Notes: generated by a model not told the origin, from the sequence alone. Shown: positions 9,014 to 19,773, counted from the first letter of the stretch. The stretch: DNA of 64,000 bases from Rhodobacteraceae bacterium Water-Bin34 (GCA_900197625.1 FZLS01000001.1:62001-126000), one strand, 5' to 3'. Translations and numbers: made by a program.

Positions 9014-9102
9014 ATGTAACTTTTCCCTAGAATAAAAAATATAAACTTAAATGTGACAAACAATTATACGAGAAATATATGAGATATATTGGTTCTAATC
9101 GG

Positions 9103-9133
9103 AAAGGAGCAATCCAAATCAGATTACTCCTTT
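9103..9133 (-). terminator. Terminator-like hairpin after eno
   Basis: AAAGGAG-AATC and GATT-CTCCTTT pair around a short loop, 9 bases past the eno stop codon. The T tract on the minus strand is weak, so termination is probable rather than certain. Confidence 0.5.
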
Positions 9134-9142
9134 TAAATTAAA

Positions 9143-10432
<1,290 letters not shown>

Positions 10433-10550
10433 TTATTTATCAATCTAAATTTACGTACCCTTAAACCAGTGCTTAGAGGGATGCAAAAGGTTTCAAGTCA
10501 ATAAATTATTCATAGATAAGTTTTTATGTAATGCTTTTAATAATCAGACA

Positions 10551-10961
10551 TTAAGTCTTTGTTTTAGGAACGCCATACAATTCAAGTCGATGGCCCCTTA
10601 GTTCATAGCCTAATCTTTCTGCAATTCGTTCTTGCAGCTTTTCAATTTCTGGATCTACAAACTCTATTACATTGCCTGATTGTATATCTATAAGATGATC
10701 ATGATGTTCTCTTTTTGCATCTTCATAACGAGCTCGACCATCACCAAAATCTACCCTATCTATTATCCCGGCTTCTTCAAATTGTTTTACTGTTCTGTAA
10801 ACAGTTGCAATAGATATCGAGTCATCAATTTTAGATACACGAGAATAAATGATATCAACATCTGGATGATCTTTGGATACATCTAAAACTTTGGCAATGA
10901 CTCGACGTTGCTCAGTCATCCTTAGTCCAGATGACTCGCATCTATTAGTTATTGAAGTCAT
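10551..10961 (-). CDS. fur: Fur-family transcriptional regulator (Fur/Mur type)
   Basis: A 136-residue metal-sensing repressor. A winged helix (about 5-85; SISIATVYRTVKQFEEAGII is the recognition region) is followed by the dimerisation domain with REHHDHLIDIQSGNVIEF. The two CxxC pairs of enterobacterial Fur are absent, as in alphaproteobacterial Fur/Mur, which often senses manganese. It lies downstream of the iron-binding protein gene on the same strand, separated by a terminator. Whether it acts as Fur or Mur here cannot be told from sequence. Confidence 0.85.
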   Translation of the reverse strand: MTSITNRCESSGLRMTEQRRVIAKVLDVSKDHPDVDIIYSRVSKIDDSISIATVYRTVKQFEEAGIIDRVDFGDGRARYEDAKREHHDHLIDIQSGNVIEFVDPEIEKLQERIAERLGYELRGHRLELYGVPKTKT

Positions 10962-11065
10962 TTAAACAGGCTCATCTCGTTAATTAAATTTACAAATATA
11001 ATAATTATTACCTTAATTGTAATTTGAATAATTATCTAGCCACCTGAGTATATTTAATATGTAAA

Positions 11066-11094
11066 ACACCCAAGCTCCACGGAAGCTTAGGTGT
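11066..11094 (-). terminator. Rho-independent terminator after fbpA
   Basis: ACACC-AAGCT and AGCTT-GGTGT pair around a CCACGG loop, with a T-rich tract (TGTTTT) on the minus strand, 26 bases past the fbpA stop codon. Confidence 0.7.
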
Positions 11095-11120
11095 ATCTAT
11101 ATTCTTAATAATCGTGTTTA

Positions 11121-12131
11121 TTATTCGTCAAAAGCAACAATTTCTGTTAACTTCAAAGATGCTGGACGTAGTTTTGCTATTTTTACTAATGGAGTATCAT
11201 CTGGTGTGAATGTTCCCCAGCTTGCAACAAGTTCTGATGGAGTTAGGTTTGGATTTACTGGATATTCTCCATTAGCTTCTGCATATATTTCTTGTGCAGT
11301 GTCACCTGACAACCATTCTATTAATTTTAGTGCGTTATCTTTATTAGGTGAAGCTTTTGTCATTGCTACCCCTGATACATTCATGTGAGTTCCCCCATCT
11401 TGGAATTTTGGAAAAACTATTCGTACACTATTAGCCCATTCAACTTGTTCTGGATTTGATAGCATTTTTGCCATATAGTAAGTATTTCCAATTGATATAT
11501 CGCACTCACCTGCATAAATCGCTTTTACTTGTGCGCGATCATTCCCTTGTGGTTTTCTTGCTAAGTTCGACTTTACTCCTAATAGCCAATTCTTTGCGAT
11601 ATCTTCTCCATGTATTGCAATTACAGCAGATGTTAGTGCTAAATTATAAGCATTCGTACCAGAGCGGGTACATATGCGATTTTTCCATTTTGGATCTGCA
11701 AAATCTTCATAAGTAGTAACTTCACCATCTAACACACGCTCTCTTGAGGCATATGCAACTCGTGCACGTGTTGTAAGTGCAAACCATTGATTTTCTGGAT
11801 CTCTAAATTCAGCTGGTATATTATTATTTAATACTTCTGATACAATTGGTTGCGTTACACCAGCCTCTACAACAGAATTTAATCTAGAAATATCTACTGT
11901 TAAAATAACATCAGCAGGTGATCGATTTCCTTCAGCCACTAATTTTTCAACTAATCCCTTTTTAAGGAATTGAACGTTAACTTTTATGCCAGATTGCTCA
12001 GTAAATGCGTCAAATAATGGCTTTACCAATTCAGGTTGGCGGTATGAATAAACATTAACATCATTAGCAATTACTGGGGCGGCGAAAGATGTCAGGGCTG
12101 CTGCGAATACGGTTGAGCGTGAAAAAAACAT
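11121..12131 (-). CDS. fbpA: Iron(III) ABC transporter substrate-binding protein
   Basis: A 336-residue periplasmic protein of the FbpA/AfuA/IdiA class that binds ferric iron for import. The signal peptide (MFFSRSTVFAAALTSFAAPVIA) is cleaved before NDVNVYSYR. The conserved tyrosine-pair iron site is in IGNTYYMAKML, with NVYSYRQP and SGVAMTKASPNKDNA also typical. AGGA lies 6 bases upstream of the ATG. No permease or ATPase gene is adjacent, so the membrane components must lie elsewhere. Two palindromes resembling iron-rhodo-boxes lie upstream. Confidence 0.92.
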   Translation of the reverse strand: MFFSRSTVFAAALTSFAAPVIANDVNVYSYRQPELVKPLFDAFTEQSGIKVNVQFLKKGLVEKLVAEGNRSPADVILTVDISRLNSVVEAGVTQPIVSEVLNNNIPAEFRDPENQWFALTTRARVAYASRERVLDGEVTTYEDFADPKWKNRICTRSGTNAYNLALTSAVIAIHGEDIAKNWLLGVKSNLARKPQGNDRAQVKAIYAGECDISIGNTYYMAKMLSNPEQVEWANSVRIVFPKFQDGGTHMNVSGVAMTKASPNKDNALKLIEWLSGDTAQEIYAEANGEYPVNPNLTPSELVASWGTFTPDDTPLVKIAKLRPASLKLTEIVAFDE

Positions 12132-12168
12132 GTCGAATCCTATAAATTGTTTGTAAGGTTCTTTAACC

Positions 12169-12183
12169 CGACTATTTTAGTCG
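12169..12183. promoter_or_regulatory. Distal iron-regulatory palindrome upstream of fbpA
   Basis: CGACT-ATTTT-AGTCG is an inverted repeat sharing the GACTATTTTAGTC core with the box at 12194-12214. It lies 38 bases upstream of the fbpA ATG and overlaps the likely promoter zone. It differs from TGA-N9-TCA only at the outer base of each arm. Confidence 0.5.
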
Positions 12184-12193
12184 GTCAATATAT

Positions 12194-12214
12194 TTCTGAC
12201 TATTTTAGTCAGAA
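12194..12214. promoter_or_regulatory. Iron-rhodo-box-like palindrome upstream of fbpA
   Basis: TTCTGACT and AGTCAGAA flank ATTTT. The core TGA-CTATTTTAG-TCA fits the TGA-N9-TCA iron-rhodo-box pattern assigned to RirA/IscR-type regulators in Rhizobiales and Rhodobacterales. Its centre is 28 bases from the neighbouring palindrome. A stem-loop after mazG is the alternative reading. Confidence 0.55.
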
Positions 12215-12222
12215 ATGAGTAT

Positions 12223-13065
12223 TTATCTATTATTTTCTCTTTTTTTAACTTTATTCCATAAAATATCCATCTCAGTTAAACTGGACTGAATTGGAGTTTT
12301 GCCATTTAGAGCCAGTTCCTTTTCTACCTCTTCGAATCTTAATCTGAACTTTCTGTTTGCGGCTCGAAGTGCTTTTTCAGGATCAATGTTAAGATGTCGC
12401 GCGAAATTAACCATTACAAACATCAAATCACCATATTCTTCTTCTTGGGCATCAAGTGATAATTCATCACGTGCTTCATTTAATTCATCTATTTCTTCAG
12501 AAATTTTATCTGTAACTCCTGATATATCTGGCCAATCAAAACCAACTCGGGCAGCACGTTTTTGAAGTTTAGTAGCATAAGTTAAAGCTGGGAGGTTTTT
12601 TGCTATTCCATCTAGTGTCTTTGATGGTGTGTTTTTTGAGCGCTCTTGCTCCTTAATTTTTTCCCAATCTGTAATTTGTTGAATTGATGATTTATACTGT
12701 TTCTTGTCTCCAAATACGTGTGGATGCCTTCTTACCATTTTATCTGAAACATTTTTTACAACACTTTCAAATGAGAAGTGTCCATCCTCGTTACCGATTT
12801 GAGTGAAATAAATAACCTGTAAAAGAAGATCCCCAAGTTCACCCTCAAGCTCTTGCCAATTACCTTGATCAATTGCATCAGATACCTCGTAAGCCTCTTC
12901 AATGGTATATGGCGCAATGGTCTCATATGTTTGTTCAATGTCCCATGGACATCCATCTTTTGGATCACGTAATCTTTTCATGATCTCCAAAAGACGCGAA
13001 ATTTCACCACTACCACTTAAGCAAATGCGTTGACTTTCATTTTTTTCTTTTGTCATATTCACCAT
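12223..13065 (-). CDS. mazG: Nucleoside triphosphate pyrophosphohydrolase MazG
   Basis: A 280-residue housecleaning enzyme that hydrolyses NTPs to NMP and pyrophosphate. It has two MazG helical domains. The first shows RLRDPKDGCPWDIEQTYETI and the metal-binding EEAYEV...ELGDLLLQV. The second has EIDELNEARDE and EEYGDLMFVMVNFARHL. The N terminus (about 1-25) precedes the conserved core; starts at 13065 or 13056 are possible and neither has a clear RBS. It lies nearly back to back with the divergent M20 gene. Confidence 0.9.
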   Translation of the reverse strand: MVNMTKEKNESQRICLSGSGEISRLLEIMKRLRDPKDGCPWDIEQTYETIAPYTIEEAYEVSDAIDQGNWQELEGELGDLLLQVIYFTQIGNEDGHFSFESVVKNVSDKMVRRHPHVFGDKKQYKSSIQQITDWEKIKEQERSKNTPSKTLDGIAKNLPALTYATKLQKRAARVGFDWPDISGVTDKISEEIDELNEARDELSLDAQEEEYGDLMFVMVNFARHLNIDPEKALRAANRKFRLRFEEVEKELALNGKTPIQSSLTEMDILWNKVKKRENNR

Positions 13066-13102
13066 TCTGTATATCAGTAACTATTTGGAGAATAGCAAAG
13101 CC

Positions 13103-14269
13103 ATGGCCGTGATCAACCGTATAGCTGAATTTTATGAAGAAATGAAAACTTGGCGCCGCCACATTCATTCTAATCCAGAAGTAGGATTTGAATGCTTTCA
13201 AACAGCAGATTTTATTAAAAAACAGTTATTAGAATTTGGGGTTGATGAGATTCATGAAGGATGGGCCAAAACGGGCGTTGTTGCCATTATTAATGGAAAG
13301 GGTGAAGGAGGCAGTATTGCTTTGCGTGCAGATATGGATGCTTTACCAATGGATGAGAAAACCAATTTAGATTATGCCTCTACCAATGCTGGTGCGATGC
13401 ATGCTTGTGGTCATGACGGGCATACTACAATGCTATTAGGTGCTGCCAAATATTTATCGGAGACACGCAATTTCTCAGGCCGAGTTATTTTGATTTTTCA
13501 ACCAGCAGAAGAGGCAGGTGGTGGAGCTGGTGTAATGGTTGAAGAGGGCTTGATTGAAAATTTTAATATTGAGCATGCATTTGCTCTCCATAATTTACCT
13601 AATTTAGAAATAGGAAAATTTGAAACAACTGCAGGACCACTTCTAGCTTCAGTTGATGACTTTGAAATTACAATTCACGGAAGAGGTGGTCACGCTGCAC
13701 ATCCAGATCATACTGTCGATCCAATTTTGGTTTCTGTGAATATTGTTCAAGCATTACAATCAATCATAAGCCGTAATGTGGATCCATTAGAAAGTGGTGT
13801 ATTATCTATAACAAAGATGAATATTGGCACTGCCAATAATGTAATTTCAAATAGTGGAGAAATAGTAGGCACAATTCGTGCCTTTCAACCAGCTGTACGA
13901 TCAATGATGATAAGCCGTTTGCGAGAAATTGTTGAAAATATTGCTATAGGTTTTGGTGCAACTGCAGAAGTACGATTCTTAGATGGTTATCCATCAACAA
14001 TTAATCACCCTGAAAGTGTTGAATTCGCTACAGATATAGCAAGAAAGGTAGTTGGTAATATCAATGTTAATGAAAACGCAACGCCCACAATGGGAGCAGA
14101 GGATTTTGCGTTCATTTTACAAAAATGTAAGGGGGCATATTTATATATCGGAAATGGTGAGAGTGAAAAATTACATAATGAAGGATTTGATTTTAACGAC
14201 GAAATTAGCCCTATAGGCGCAAGTTATTTCGTAGGGCTTGTAGAAGCTTCACAACCTCTTAAAAGCTAA
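13103..14269 (+). CDS. M20 family metallo-amidohydrolase (hippurate hydrolase type)
   Basis: A 388-residue zinc-dependent enzyme that cleaves N-acyl amino acids. Metal-binding segments include MHACGHDGHTTMLLG and QPAEEAGGGAGVMVEEG, with the dimerisation domain (HGRGGHAAHPDHTVDP) and the C-terminal TMGAEDFAFILQ. Substrates of this clade include hippurate, N-acetyl amino acids and indole-acetyl conjugates, and cannot be told apart here. I chose the ATG at 13103 over a TTG at 13085; GGAG lies 12 bases upstream, a longish spacing. Confidence 0.88.
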   Translation: MAVINRIAEFYEEMKTWRRHIHSNPEVGFECFQTADFIKKQLLEFGVDEIHEGWAKTGVVAIINGKGEGGSIALRADMDALPMDEKTNLDYASTNAGAMHACGHDGHTTMLLGAAKYLSETRNFSGRVILIFQPAEEAGGGAGVMVEEGLIENFNIEHAFALHNLPNLEIGKFETTAGPLLASVDDFEITIHGRGGHAAHPDHTVDPILVSVNIVQALQSIISRNVDPLESGVLSITKMNIGTANNVISNSGEIVGTIRAFQPAVRSMMISRLREIVENIAIGFGATAEVRFLDGYPSTINHPESVEFATDIARKVVGNINVNENATPTMGAEDFAFILQKCKGAYLYIGNGESEKLHNEGFDFNDEISPIGASYFVGLVEASQPLKS

Positions 14270-14292
14270 GTTGAAGCTCTGATTTTATTATA

Positions 14293-15447
14293 TTAAGTAT
14301 TTGCACGCTCCAGTGCTTGTTCCAAATCGTCTATTAAATCATTAACGTCTTCAATCCCAATTGAAAGCCTTAAAAGGTTAGGATGTACTGGAAAGTCTTC
14401 TCCTGAAACAGTAGCACGATGCTCTATTAAGCTTTCCACTCCTCCCAAAGAAGTAGCCGGGTAAAACACATTACAATATCGAGCAACATCTATTGCAGTT
14501 TGTTTGGTTCCCGTTGTTATTAGAGACATCATTCCTCCGAATAATCGGCCTGTTTGTGCGGCTTGTATTGCATGACCTGGATGGCTTGCTAGGCCTGGAT
14601 AAAGTACTTTTTCAATAAACTTGTGATGTTCAAAATGATGAGCAATGCGAGTTGCATTTTCTGTAGCTTTTTCAAAACGTAAGAAAAGTGTTCTCATACC
14701 TCTTATTAATAAAAATGCATCAAATGATTGTAAAACTGACCCTTGTAACTTTCTATTCAGTGCTATCCCTTCCCAAAATTCATCTGGTGATTTTACAGAT
14801 AATGAGCCTGATGTAATGTCTGAATGGCCATTTAGATATTTAGTTGCAGAATGCATTGAAATATCTGCACCAAAATTTAATGCTTTAGTTGCACAAGGTG
14901 GAGTTGCAGTGCAATCAGTGAGAAGCTTTGCGCCTCTTGAATGTGCAATGTCTGCTGCTTTTGAAATGTCAGTAACAGCCCAGTCTGGATTATTTGGCGT
15001 CTCAACCCAAACTAGAGCAGTATTATCTCGTATTGCATTGGAAAGTTCTTCTAAATTTCCTGCTGTATAATATGATATTTCTAAACGTTTTTTTGACTCA
15101 TATGTTTGAAATTGGTTTAAAACACCATGATACATCGCTTTTGGAATAACTACATGAGCATTTGGATTAAGTGTGTCAATTACTGAAGTTGCAGCTGACA
15201 TACCTGATGCAAATAATAAGGTTTCTTCAGCATCTTCAAGCTCTGCAATCATCTTTTCAGCATGTGAAGTCGTCTCATTACCATCTCTTCTATACCAATA
15301 TGGTTTTTTAATTTCATAATTTGCATCACGAGAGTATGTTGCCGCTGATTGAATCGGTGGTACGATTGCACCAGTTTCTTCATCAAGAAATCTTAAAGCT
15401 TGAGCCATTTTTGTTTCCGATGAGAGTGTATGGTTTTTTTTAGTCAT
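14293..15447 (-). CDS. metC: Cys/Met metabolism PLP-dependent enzyme (cystathionine beta-lyase type)
   Basis: A protein of about 384 residues of the transsulfuration PLP family, likely releasing homocysteine, pyruvate and ammonia from cystathionine. It shows PYWYRRDGNETTSHAEKMIA (substrate/PLP phosphate region), FASGMSAAT, and HSATKYLNGHSD containing the PLP-binding lysine. The ATG at 15447 has AGGA upstream. Related O-acylhomoserine sulfhydrylases and gamma-synthases share these motifs, so substrate choice is inferred. It converges with the M20 gene. Confidence 0.8.
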   Translation of the reverse strand: MTKKNHTLSSETKMAQALRFLDEETGAIVPPIQSAATYSRDANYEIKKPYWYRRDGNETTSHAEKMIAELEDAEETLLFASGMSAATSVIDTLNPNAHVVIPKAMYHGVLNQFQTYESKKRLEISYYTAGNLEELSNAIRDNTALVWVETPNNPDWAVTDISKAADIAHSRGAKLLTDCTATPPCATKALNFGADISMHSATKYLNGHSDITSGSLSVKSPDEFWEGIALNRKLQGSVLQSFDAFLLIRGMRTLFLRFEKATENATRIAHHFEHHKFIEKVLYPGLASHPGHAIQAAQTGRLFGGMMSLITTGTKQTAIDVARYCNVFYPATSLGGVESLIEHRATVSGEDFPVHPNLLRLSIGIEDVNDLIDDLEQALERANT

Positions 15448-15502
15448 AATTATCCTAAACACATTCTACATTTTTACACAGACACATTATTAAAACTTAT
15501 GA

Positions 15503-16918
15503 TTATAATCCCAGAGCTCTATAACTGTCCGCAACTTTAGTTAATGCCAATACATATGCAGCTGTTCTTAAACTATCGATGTTTTTATTCGAACGCCATG
15601 TATCATGCATTTGTTGGTATGCAGTACACATTGTATCTTCTAAACCTGATCTTACTAGTTCTAATTCTCCAGCACCTTTAAAAAATTTATTCTTAAAGTC
15701 CTCTGATACGGGTTTTCCTATCAATCTTTCCATTTCTGCAACTAAAAGATGATTTGATGAAGCTTGTTGGCGTCTTTGCATGCGACCAAATCTTATGTGC
15801 GATAAATTCTTAACCCATTCAAAATATGAGACTGTTACACCTCCAGCATTTGCATACATATCTGGAATTATTATTATACCTGCTGCATTTAAGATTTCAT
15901 CTGCACCTGCTGTAACTGGACCGTTTGCAGCTTCAATAATTACATTTGCTTTAATTCTTTTGGCATTCGATAGATTGATTACGCCTTCCATTGCAGCAGG
16001 AATAAGAATATCACATTCTTTTTCTAATACTTCAGATCCATTGCTAACATAATTTGCACCACTAAAACCTTTAACACCCTTATTTTTTTCTAAATAATCT
16101 TGTAGCTGATCTATATCAATTCCATCATCGTTTATTACTGCTCCATCGCGCTCAATGACTGCTGTTATTTTACAACCGTCTTCTGTTGATAAGAAGTGAG
16201 CAGCATGATATCCAACATTCCCTAATCCTTGGACTATAATACTTTTGCCTGCCAACGATCCTGATAAGCCTGATGTTTCTACATCATCTTTGTGCCGAAA
16301 AAACTCTTGTAAAGCATATTGAACTCCGCGCCCTGTTGCTTCTATACGACCAATTATTCCACCTTTATTTAATGGTTTTCCTGTTACACAGGCATCCGAA
16401 TTTATTTCAGAAGTATTCATTCTTCGAAATTGATCAGCTATCCATGCCATCTCTCTTTCGCCGGTACCCATATCAGGCGCTGGAACATTTTGTGATGGGT
16501 GTATCAGATCTCTTTTTATGAGTTCATATGCAAATCGACGTGTAATTTTTTCGATTTCATCGGGTTCCCATTTTGTTGGATCAATATGCAGTCCGCCTTT
16601 TGACCCACCAAATGGAGCCTCAACAAGAGCACATTTATATGTCATAAGAGCTGCCAATGCTTCAACTTCGTCTTGGTTTACCGAAGTTGCAAATCTTATA
16701 CCACCTTTTACAGGTTCTTTATGTTCTGAATGTACCGAACGATAACCAGTAAATGTATGGATATCACCGCGAAGTTTTACACCAAATCTTACTGTGTAAG
16801 TTGAATTGCAAACTTTAATTTTTTGAGCAAGACCAGGTGATATATCCATTAAGCTGACTGCTTTATCAAACATCATGTTTACTGATTGACGAAAGGTAGG
16901 CTCTGTACGTGTAGTCAT
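15503..16918 (-). CDS. gdhA: Glutamate dehydrogenase
   Basis: A 471-residue Glu/Leu/Phe/Val dehydrogenase that interconverts glutamate with 2-oxoglutarate and ammonia. Visible features are the substrate loop PVKGGIRFATSVNQDEVEALA, the catalytic lysine region KCALVEAPFGGSKGG, PAPDMGTGEREM, the Rossmann motif VQGLGNVGYHAA, and IIEAANGPVT with YANAGGVTVSYFEW. AAGGAA lies just upstream of the ATG. It appears monocistronic, with gpt 28 bases upstream on the same strand. Confidence 0.93.
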   Translation of the reverse strand: MTTRTEPTFRQSVNMMFDKAVSLMDISPGLAQKIKVCNSTYTVRFGVKLRGDIHTFTGYRSVHSEHKEPVKGGIRFATSVNQDEVEALAALMTYKCALVEAPFGGSKGGLHIDPTKWEPDEIEKITRRFAYELIKRDLIHPSQNVPAPDMGTGEREMAWIADQFRRMNTSEINSDACVTGKPLNKGGIIGRIEATGRGVQYALQEFFRHKDDVETSGLSGSLAGKSIIVQGLGNVGYHAAHFLSTEDGCKITAVIERDGAVINDDGIDIDQLQDYLEKNKGVKGFSGANYVSNGSEVLEKECDILIPAAMEGVINLSNAKRIKANVIIEAANGPVTAGADEILNAAGIIIIPDMYANAGGVTVSYFEWVKNLSHIRFGRMQRRQQASSNHLLVAEMERLIGKPVSEDFKNKFFKGAGELELVRSGLEDTMCTAYQQMHDTWRSNKNIDSLRTAAYVLALTKVADSYRALGL

Positions 16919-16946
16919 AAGACTTCCTTAATCATTTTGATTAAAA

Positions 16947-17447
16947 TTAGTTACCACGAAAAGGTTCAACATATTGCAATGCCATATCCCAAGGAAAGAA
17001 AATCCATGTATCTTGGCTAACTTCAGTAATGAAAGTATCTACCATTGGATGGCCTTTTGGTTTTGCGTAGACTGTTGCAAAATGTGCTTTTGGGTACATT
17101 TTTCTTACAATTTCTAATGTTCTGCCGGAATCAACTAGATCATCTATAATTAATATTCCTGTACCGTCTCCAATCAAATCAGAGTCTGGTGATTTTAGAA
17201 CTATAGCATCTGATTGAGCTTGGTGGTCGTATGATTTAACAGATATTGTATCAACTACGCGTATATCAAGTTCTCTAGCTACAATCATTGCTGGTGCCAT
17301 ACCACCACGAGTTATTCCTATAACTGCTTTCCAATTGCCTTTATTGGGGCCTTTACCATCTAATCTCCATGCTAAAGCTCTACTGTCTCGGTGCAATTGG
17401 TCCCAACTGACATGGAAACCTTTTTCGTGGGGTAGTTGATTTGTCAT
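16947..17447 (-). CDS. gpt: Xanthine(-guanine) phosphoribosyltransferase
   Basis: A 166-residue purine-salvage enzyme that makes XMP or GMP from xanthine or guanine and PRPP. It shows [19 protein letters not shown] and the PRPP-binding [15 protein letters not shown], with the C-terminal TWIFFPWD typical of Gpt. It overlaps fabI by 4 bases (ATGA), and fabI's last codons supply the GGAAG ribosome site. This arrangement implies translational coupling. Confidence 0.88.
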   Translation of the reverse strand: MTNQLPHEKGFHVSWDQLHRDSRALAWRLDGKGPNKGNWKAVIGITRGGMAPAMIVARELDIRVVDTISVKSYDHQAQSDAIVLKSPDSDLIGDGTGILIIDDLVDSGRTLEIVRKMYPKAHFATVYAKPKGHPMVDTFITEVSQDTWIFFPWDMALQYVEPFRGN

Positions 17448-18259
17448 TCTTTTCTTCCTGTGACCACATCAATATCTGGCGCATCAACTGCTTTCATTCC
17501 AACAACATGATATCCAGCATCAACATGTAAATTTTCACCTGTTACACCTGAAGAGAGATCAGATAACAAATACATGGCTGATTTTCCAACATCATCAATA
17601 TTTATATTGCGTCTGAGGGGAGAATTAAGCTCATTCCATTTTAAGATATATCGAAAATCTCCAATACCCGAAGCAGCTAAAGTTTTAACTGGGCCCGCTG
17701 AGATTGCATTCACGCGAATTCCATCTTTGCCTAGATCTTCAGCTAAATATTTTATTGAAGCTTCTAAAGCTGCTTTTGCAACACCCATTACATTATAATG
17801 TGGCATTACTTGCTCAGCACCATAGTATGTAAGTGTTAACATGGAACCACCTTCATTCATTATCTTTTCTGCTCTTTGAGCTACTGCAGTAAAAGAATAT
17901 ACAGATATATCCATTGTCATTCTGAAATTTTCGGCTGTTGTATCAACATACCTTCCACGAAGTTCATTTTTATCTGAAAACCCAATTGCGTGTACTACAA
18001 AATCTATTTTACCCCATTTTTTTTCTAAGTCAGAAAATAATTTATCCATTGATTCTTCATTAGTAACATCACACTCTAATATAGTATCGCAACCAATACT
18101 TTCCGCTAATGGGCCAACTCGTTTTTTTAAAGCGTCGCCTTGGTATGAAAAGGCCATTTCAGCACCTTGCTCAGAGCAAGCTTGTGCAATACCCCATGCC
18201 ATTGACTGTTTGTTGGCAACACCCATAATCAATCCGCGTTTTCCGTCCATAATGCCCAT
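17444..18259 (-). CDS. fabI: Enoyl-ACP reductase (NADH), FabI
   Basis: A 271-residue short-chain dehydrogenase that performs the last reduction in each round of fatty-acid elongation. It shows the FabI-type nucleotide motif [13 protein letters not shown], and the catalytic [12 protein letters not shown] (Tyr-X6-Lys) following [12 protein letters not shown], with [14 protein letters not shown] downstream. AGGAG lies 7 bases upstream of the ATG. It is the first gene of the fabI-gpt unit and is divergent from pdxH. Confidence 0.93.
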   Translation of the reverse strand: MGIMDGKRGLIMGVANKQSMAWGIAQACSEQGAEMAFSYQGDALKKRVGPLAESIGCDTILECDVTNEESMDKLFSDLEKKWGKIDFVVHAIGFSDKNELRGRYVDTTAENFRMTMDISVYSFTAVAQRAEKIMNEGGSMLTLTYYGAEQVMPHYNVMGVAKAALEASIKYLAEDLGKDGIRVNAISAGPVKTLAASGIGDFRYILKWNELNSPLRRNINIDDVGKSAMYLLSDLSSGVTGENLHVDAGYHVVGMKAVDAPDIDVVTGRKE

Positions 18260-18399
18260 GATAAATCTCCTATGGATAAATGTATTTTATAATGAATAGA
18301 TCAAGGGCGCCCGACCTTCAAGAAAAAGGGTTAAATTATATTCAATTACTTGTCTTCGGCCGTATTAAAGTTATTTTGTAACAAAACAGGGAAAGTACA

Positions 18400-19002
18400 A
18401 TGGATAGATCTGGGAAATTTGCGGGTGAAAACCCTTTTGAAATTGCTAAAGATTGGATGGATCAGGCAAAAGAACTTGAATTGAATGATGCAAATGCCAT
18501 TGCACTAGCAACAGTTGATGATACCGGCCTGCCTAATGTCAGAATGGTTTTGTTAAAAGAAATTGAAGATAATGCATTTGTTTTCTATACCAATTATGAG
18601 AGTAAAAAGGGACGTGAGTTAATTGCATCAGGTCAAGTAGCTTTTGTAATTCACTGGAAGTCACTAAGACGGCAAATAAGAGTTCGTGGGTCTGTTGAAA
18701 AAGCACAAGGAAAACAGGCTGACTCCTATTTTGATAGTAGGTCACCGCAGAGTAGAGTAGGGGCGATTGCTTCTCGTCAATCTCAGATAATAAAAGATAG
18801 ATCAGTGTTAGAGAATTGGTATGAGCAAGCACTAAAAGAGAACGGTGCTACCCCTAGCCGACCAAGTTTTTGGGGTGGATTTAGAATTAATCCAGTTGAA
18901 ATTGAATTTTGGGCTGATGGAGAAGCTAGATTACATGATAGATTTCGTTGGACTCGAGCCCAAAATGGAAGCGAGTGGTCAATAGATAGGTTGAGCCCAT
19001 AG
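18400..19002 (+). CDS. pdxH: Pyridoxamine 5'-phosphate oxidase
   Basis: A 200-residue FMN enzyme that oxidises pyridoxamine or pyridoxine phosphate to PLP. It shows [21 protein letters not shown], the FMN-binding [11 protein letters not shown] and [13 protein letters not shown], and the C-terminal [18 protein letters not shown] with LHDRFRW. GGGAAAG lies upstream of the ATG. The next frame (DUF192) begins directly at its TAG stop, which suggests a shared transcript. Confidence 0.93.
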   Translation: MDRSGKFAGENPFEIAKDWMDQAKELELNDANAIALATVDDTGLPNVRMVLLKEIEDNAFVFYTNYESKKGRELIASGQVAFVIHWKSLRRQIRVRGSVEKAQGKQADSYFDSRSPQSRVGAIASRQSQIIKDRSVLENWYEQALKENGATPSRPSFWGGFRINPVEIEFWADGEARLHDRFRWTRAQNGSEWSIDRLSP

Positions 19003-19010
19003 TATTTTTA

Positions 19011-19466
19011 ATAAAAGTTTTCGTTTTTGTCATAAGTGCTTCCTTTGGTACCTCTGCATTTTCATGTTCTGGTAAATTTGTTGATATTAGGTGGTCCGGT
19101 GGAGCTGTAAAGTTTAATGTAGAACTTGCTCAGAGCGAACAGCAAAGAGCAAAAGGTTTGATGTTTAGAAAATCTCTAGACCGTTTTTCTGGAATGTTAT
19201 TCGTCTATGATGGAGAACAAAAAGTAAATTTTTGGATGAGAAATACTTTTATACCACTTGATTTATTATTTTTTGACTCAAAGGGCATTTTAAGAAAAAT
19301 TCACCACAACGCAAAACCATTAGATTTGACCAATATATTTGGTGGTGATTCCATTCAATACGTACTTGAGATAAATGCAGGTCTATCAGCTGCACTTGGA
19401 ATTAAAGTTAAATCTGAAATGAGATATCCGCTAATTCATAACGATATTGCTAAATGGAAATGTTGA
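19011..19466 (+). CDS. DUF192 family exported protein with non-standard start
   Basis: About 151 residues: a signal peptide (KVFVFVISASFGTSAFS before CSGKF) and a complete DUF192 domain (EQQRAKGLMFRKSLDRFSGM, NFWMRNTFIPLDLLFFD, YVLEINAGLSAALGIK). The frame is open from 18990 but has no ATG, GTG or TTG before the domain; the first ordinary start (TTG 19158) would delete its N-terminal third and the signal peptide. ATA at 19011, just before an AAA lysine codon, is the best-placed start; GTA overlapping the pdxH TAG is another option. Function of DUF192 is unknown; members are small periplasmic beta proteins. A sequencing error cannot be excluded. Confidence 0.75.
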   Translation: MKVFVFVISASFGTSAFSCSGKFVDIRWSGGAVKFNVELAQSEQQRAKGLMFRKSLDRFSGMLFVYDGEQKVNFWMRNTFIPLDLLFFDSKGILRKIHHNAKPLDLTNIFGGDSIQYVLEINAGLSAALGIKVKSEMRYPLIHNDIAKWKC

Positions 19467-19541
19467 ATTTGTAAATTTCCTCTTTCTGATGCATTTTAGG
19501 GCTTTTCATTACCCTACTAGTTTTGTAAACCGCAGATCAGT

Positions 19542-19618
19542 CGGGGCGTGGCGCAGTCTGGTAGCGCACTTGTTTTGGGTACAAGGGGTCGTTGGTTCGA
19601 ATCCAGCCGTCCCGACCA
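19542..19618 (+). tRNA. tRNA-Pro (TGG)
   Basis: A complete cloverleaf: acceptor CGGGGCG pairs with CGTCCCG (one G-U), the anticodon stem CTTGT/ACAAG encloses TTTGGGT with anticodon TGG, and the T arm GTTGG-TTCGAAT-CCAGC is regular. The CCA end is encoded. Confidence 0.95.
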
Positions 19619-19639
19619 ACTAATAAAAAATAAAAATTT

Positions 19640-19665
19640 AATCGCTTTTTTGCGATTTTTTTTTT
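19640..19665 (+). terminator. Rho-independent terminator after tRNA-Pro
   Basis: AATCGC and GCGATT pair perfectly around six T, followed by a run of T to 19665. It lies 22 bases past the tRNA. Confidence 0.75.
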
Positions 19666-19773
19666 ATGATGAATTTATATATTCATTTATATGATTTTAT
19701 ACTTTTAAAATTGCTATCTATTTAGAAATATTAATTTTTTTTTTAGTATATACTTAAGTGTAGTTATTTTGAC

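Noticed and set aside
8909-9102. TPP riboswitch upstream of thiE
   Set aside because: The conserved CTGAGA-type core and matching helices are missing; only a simple palindrome is present.
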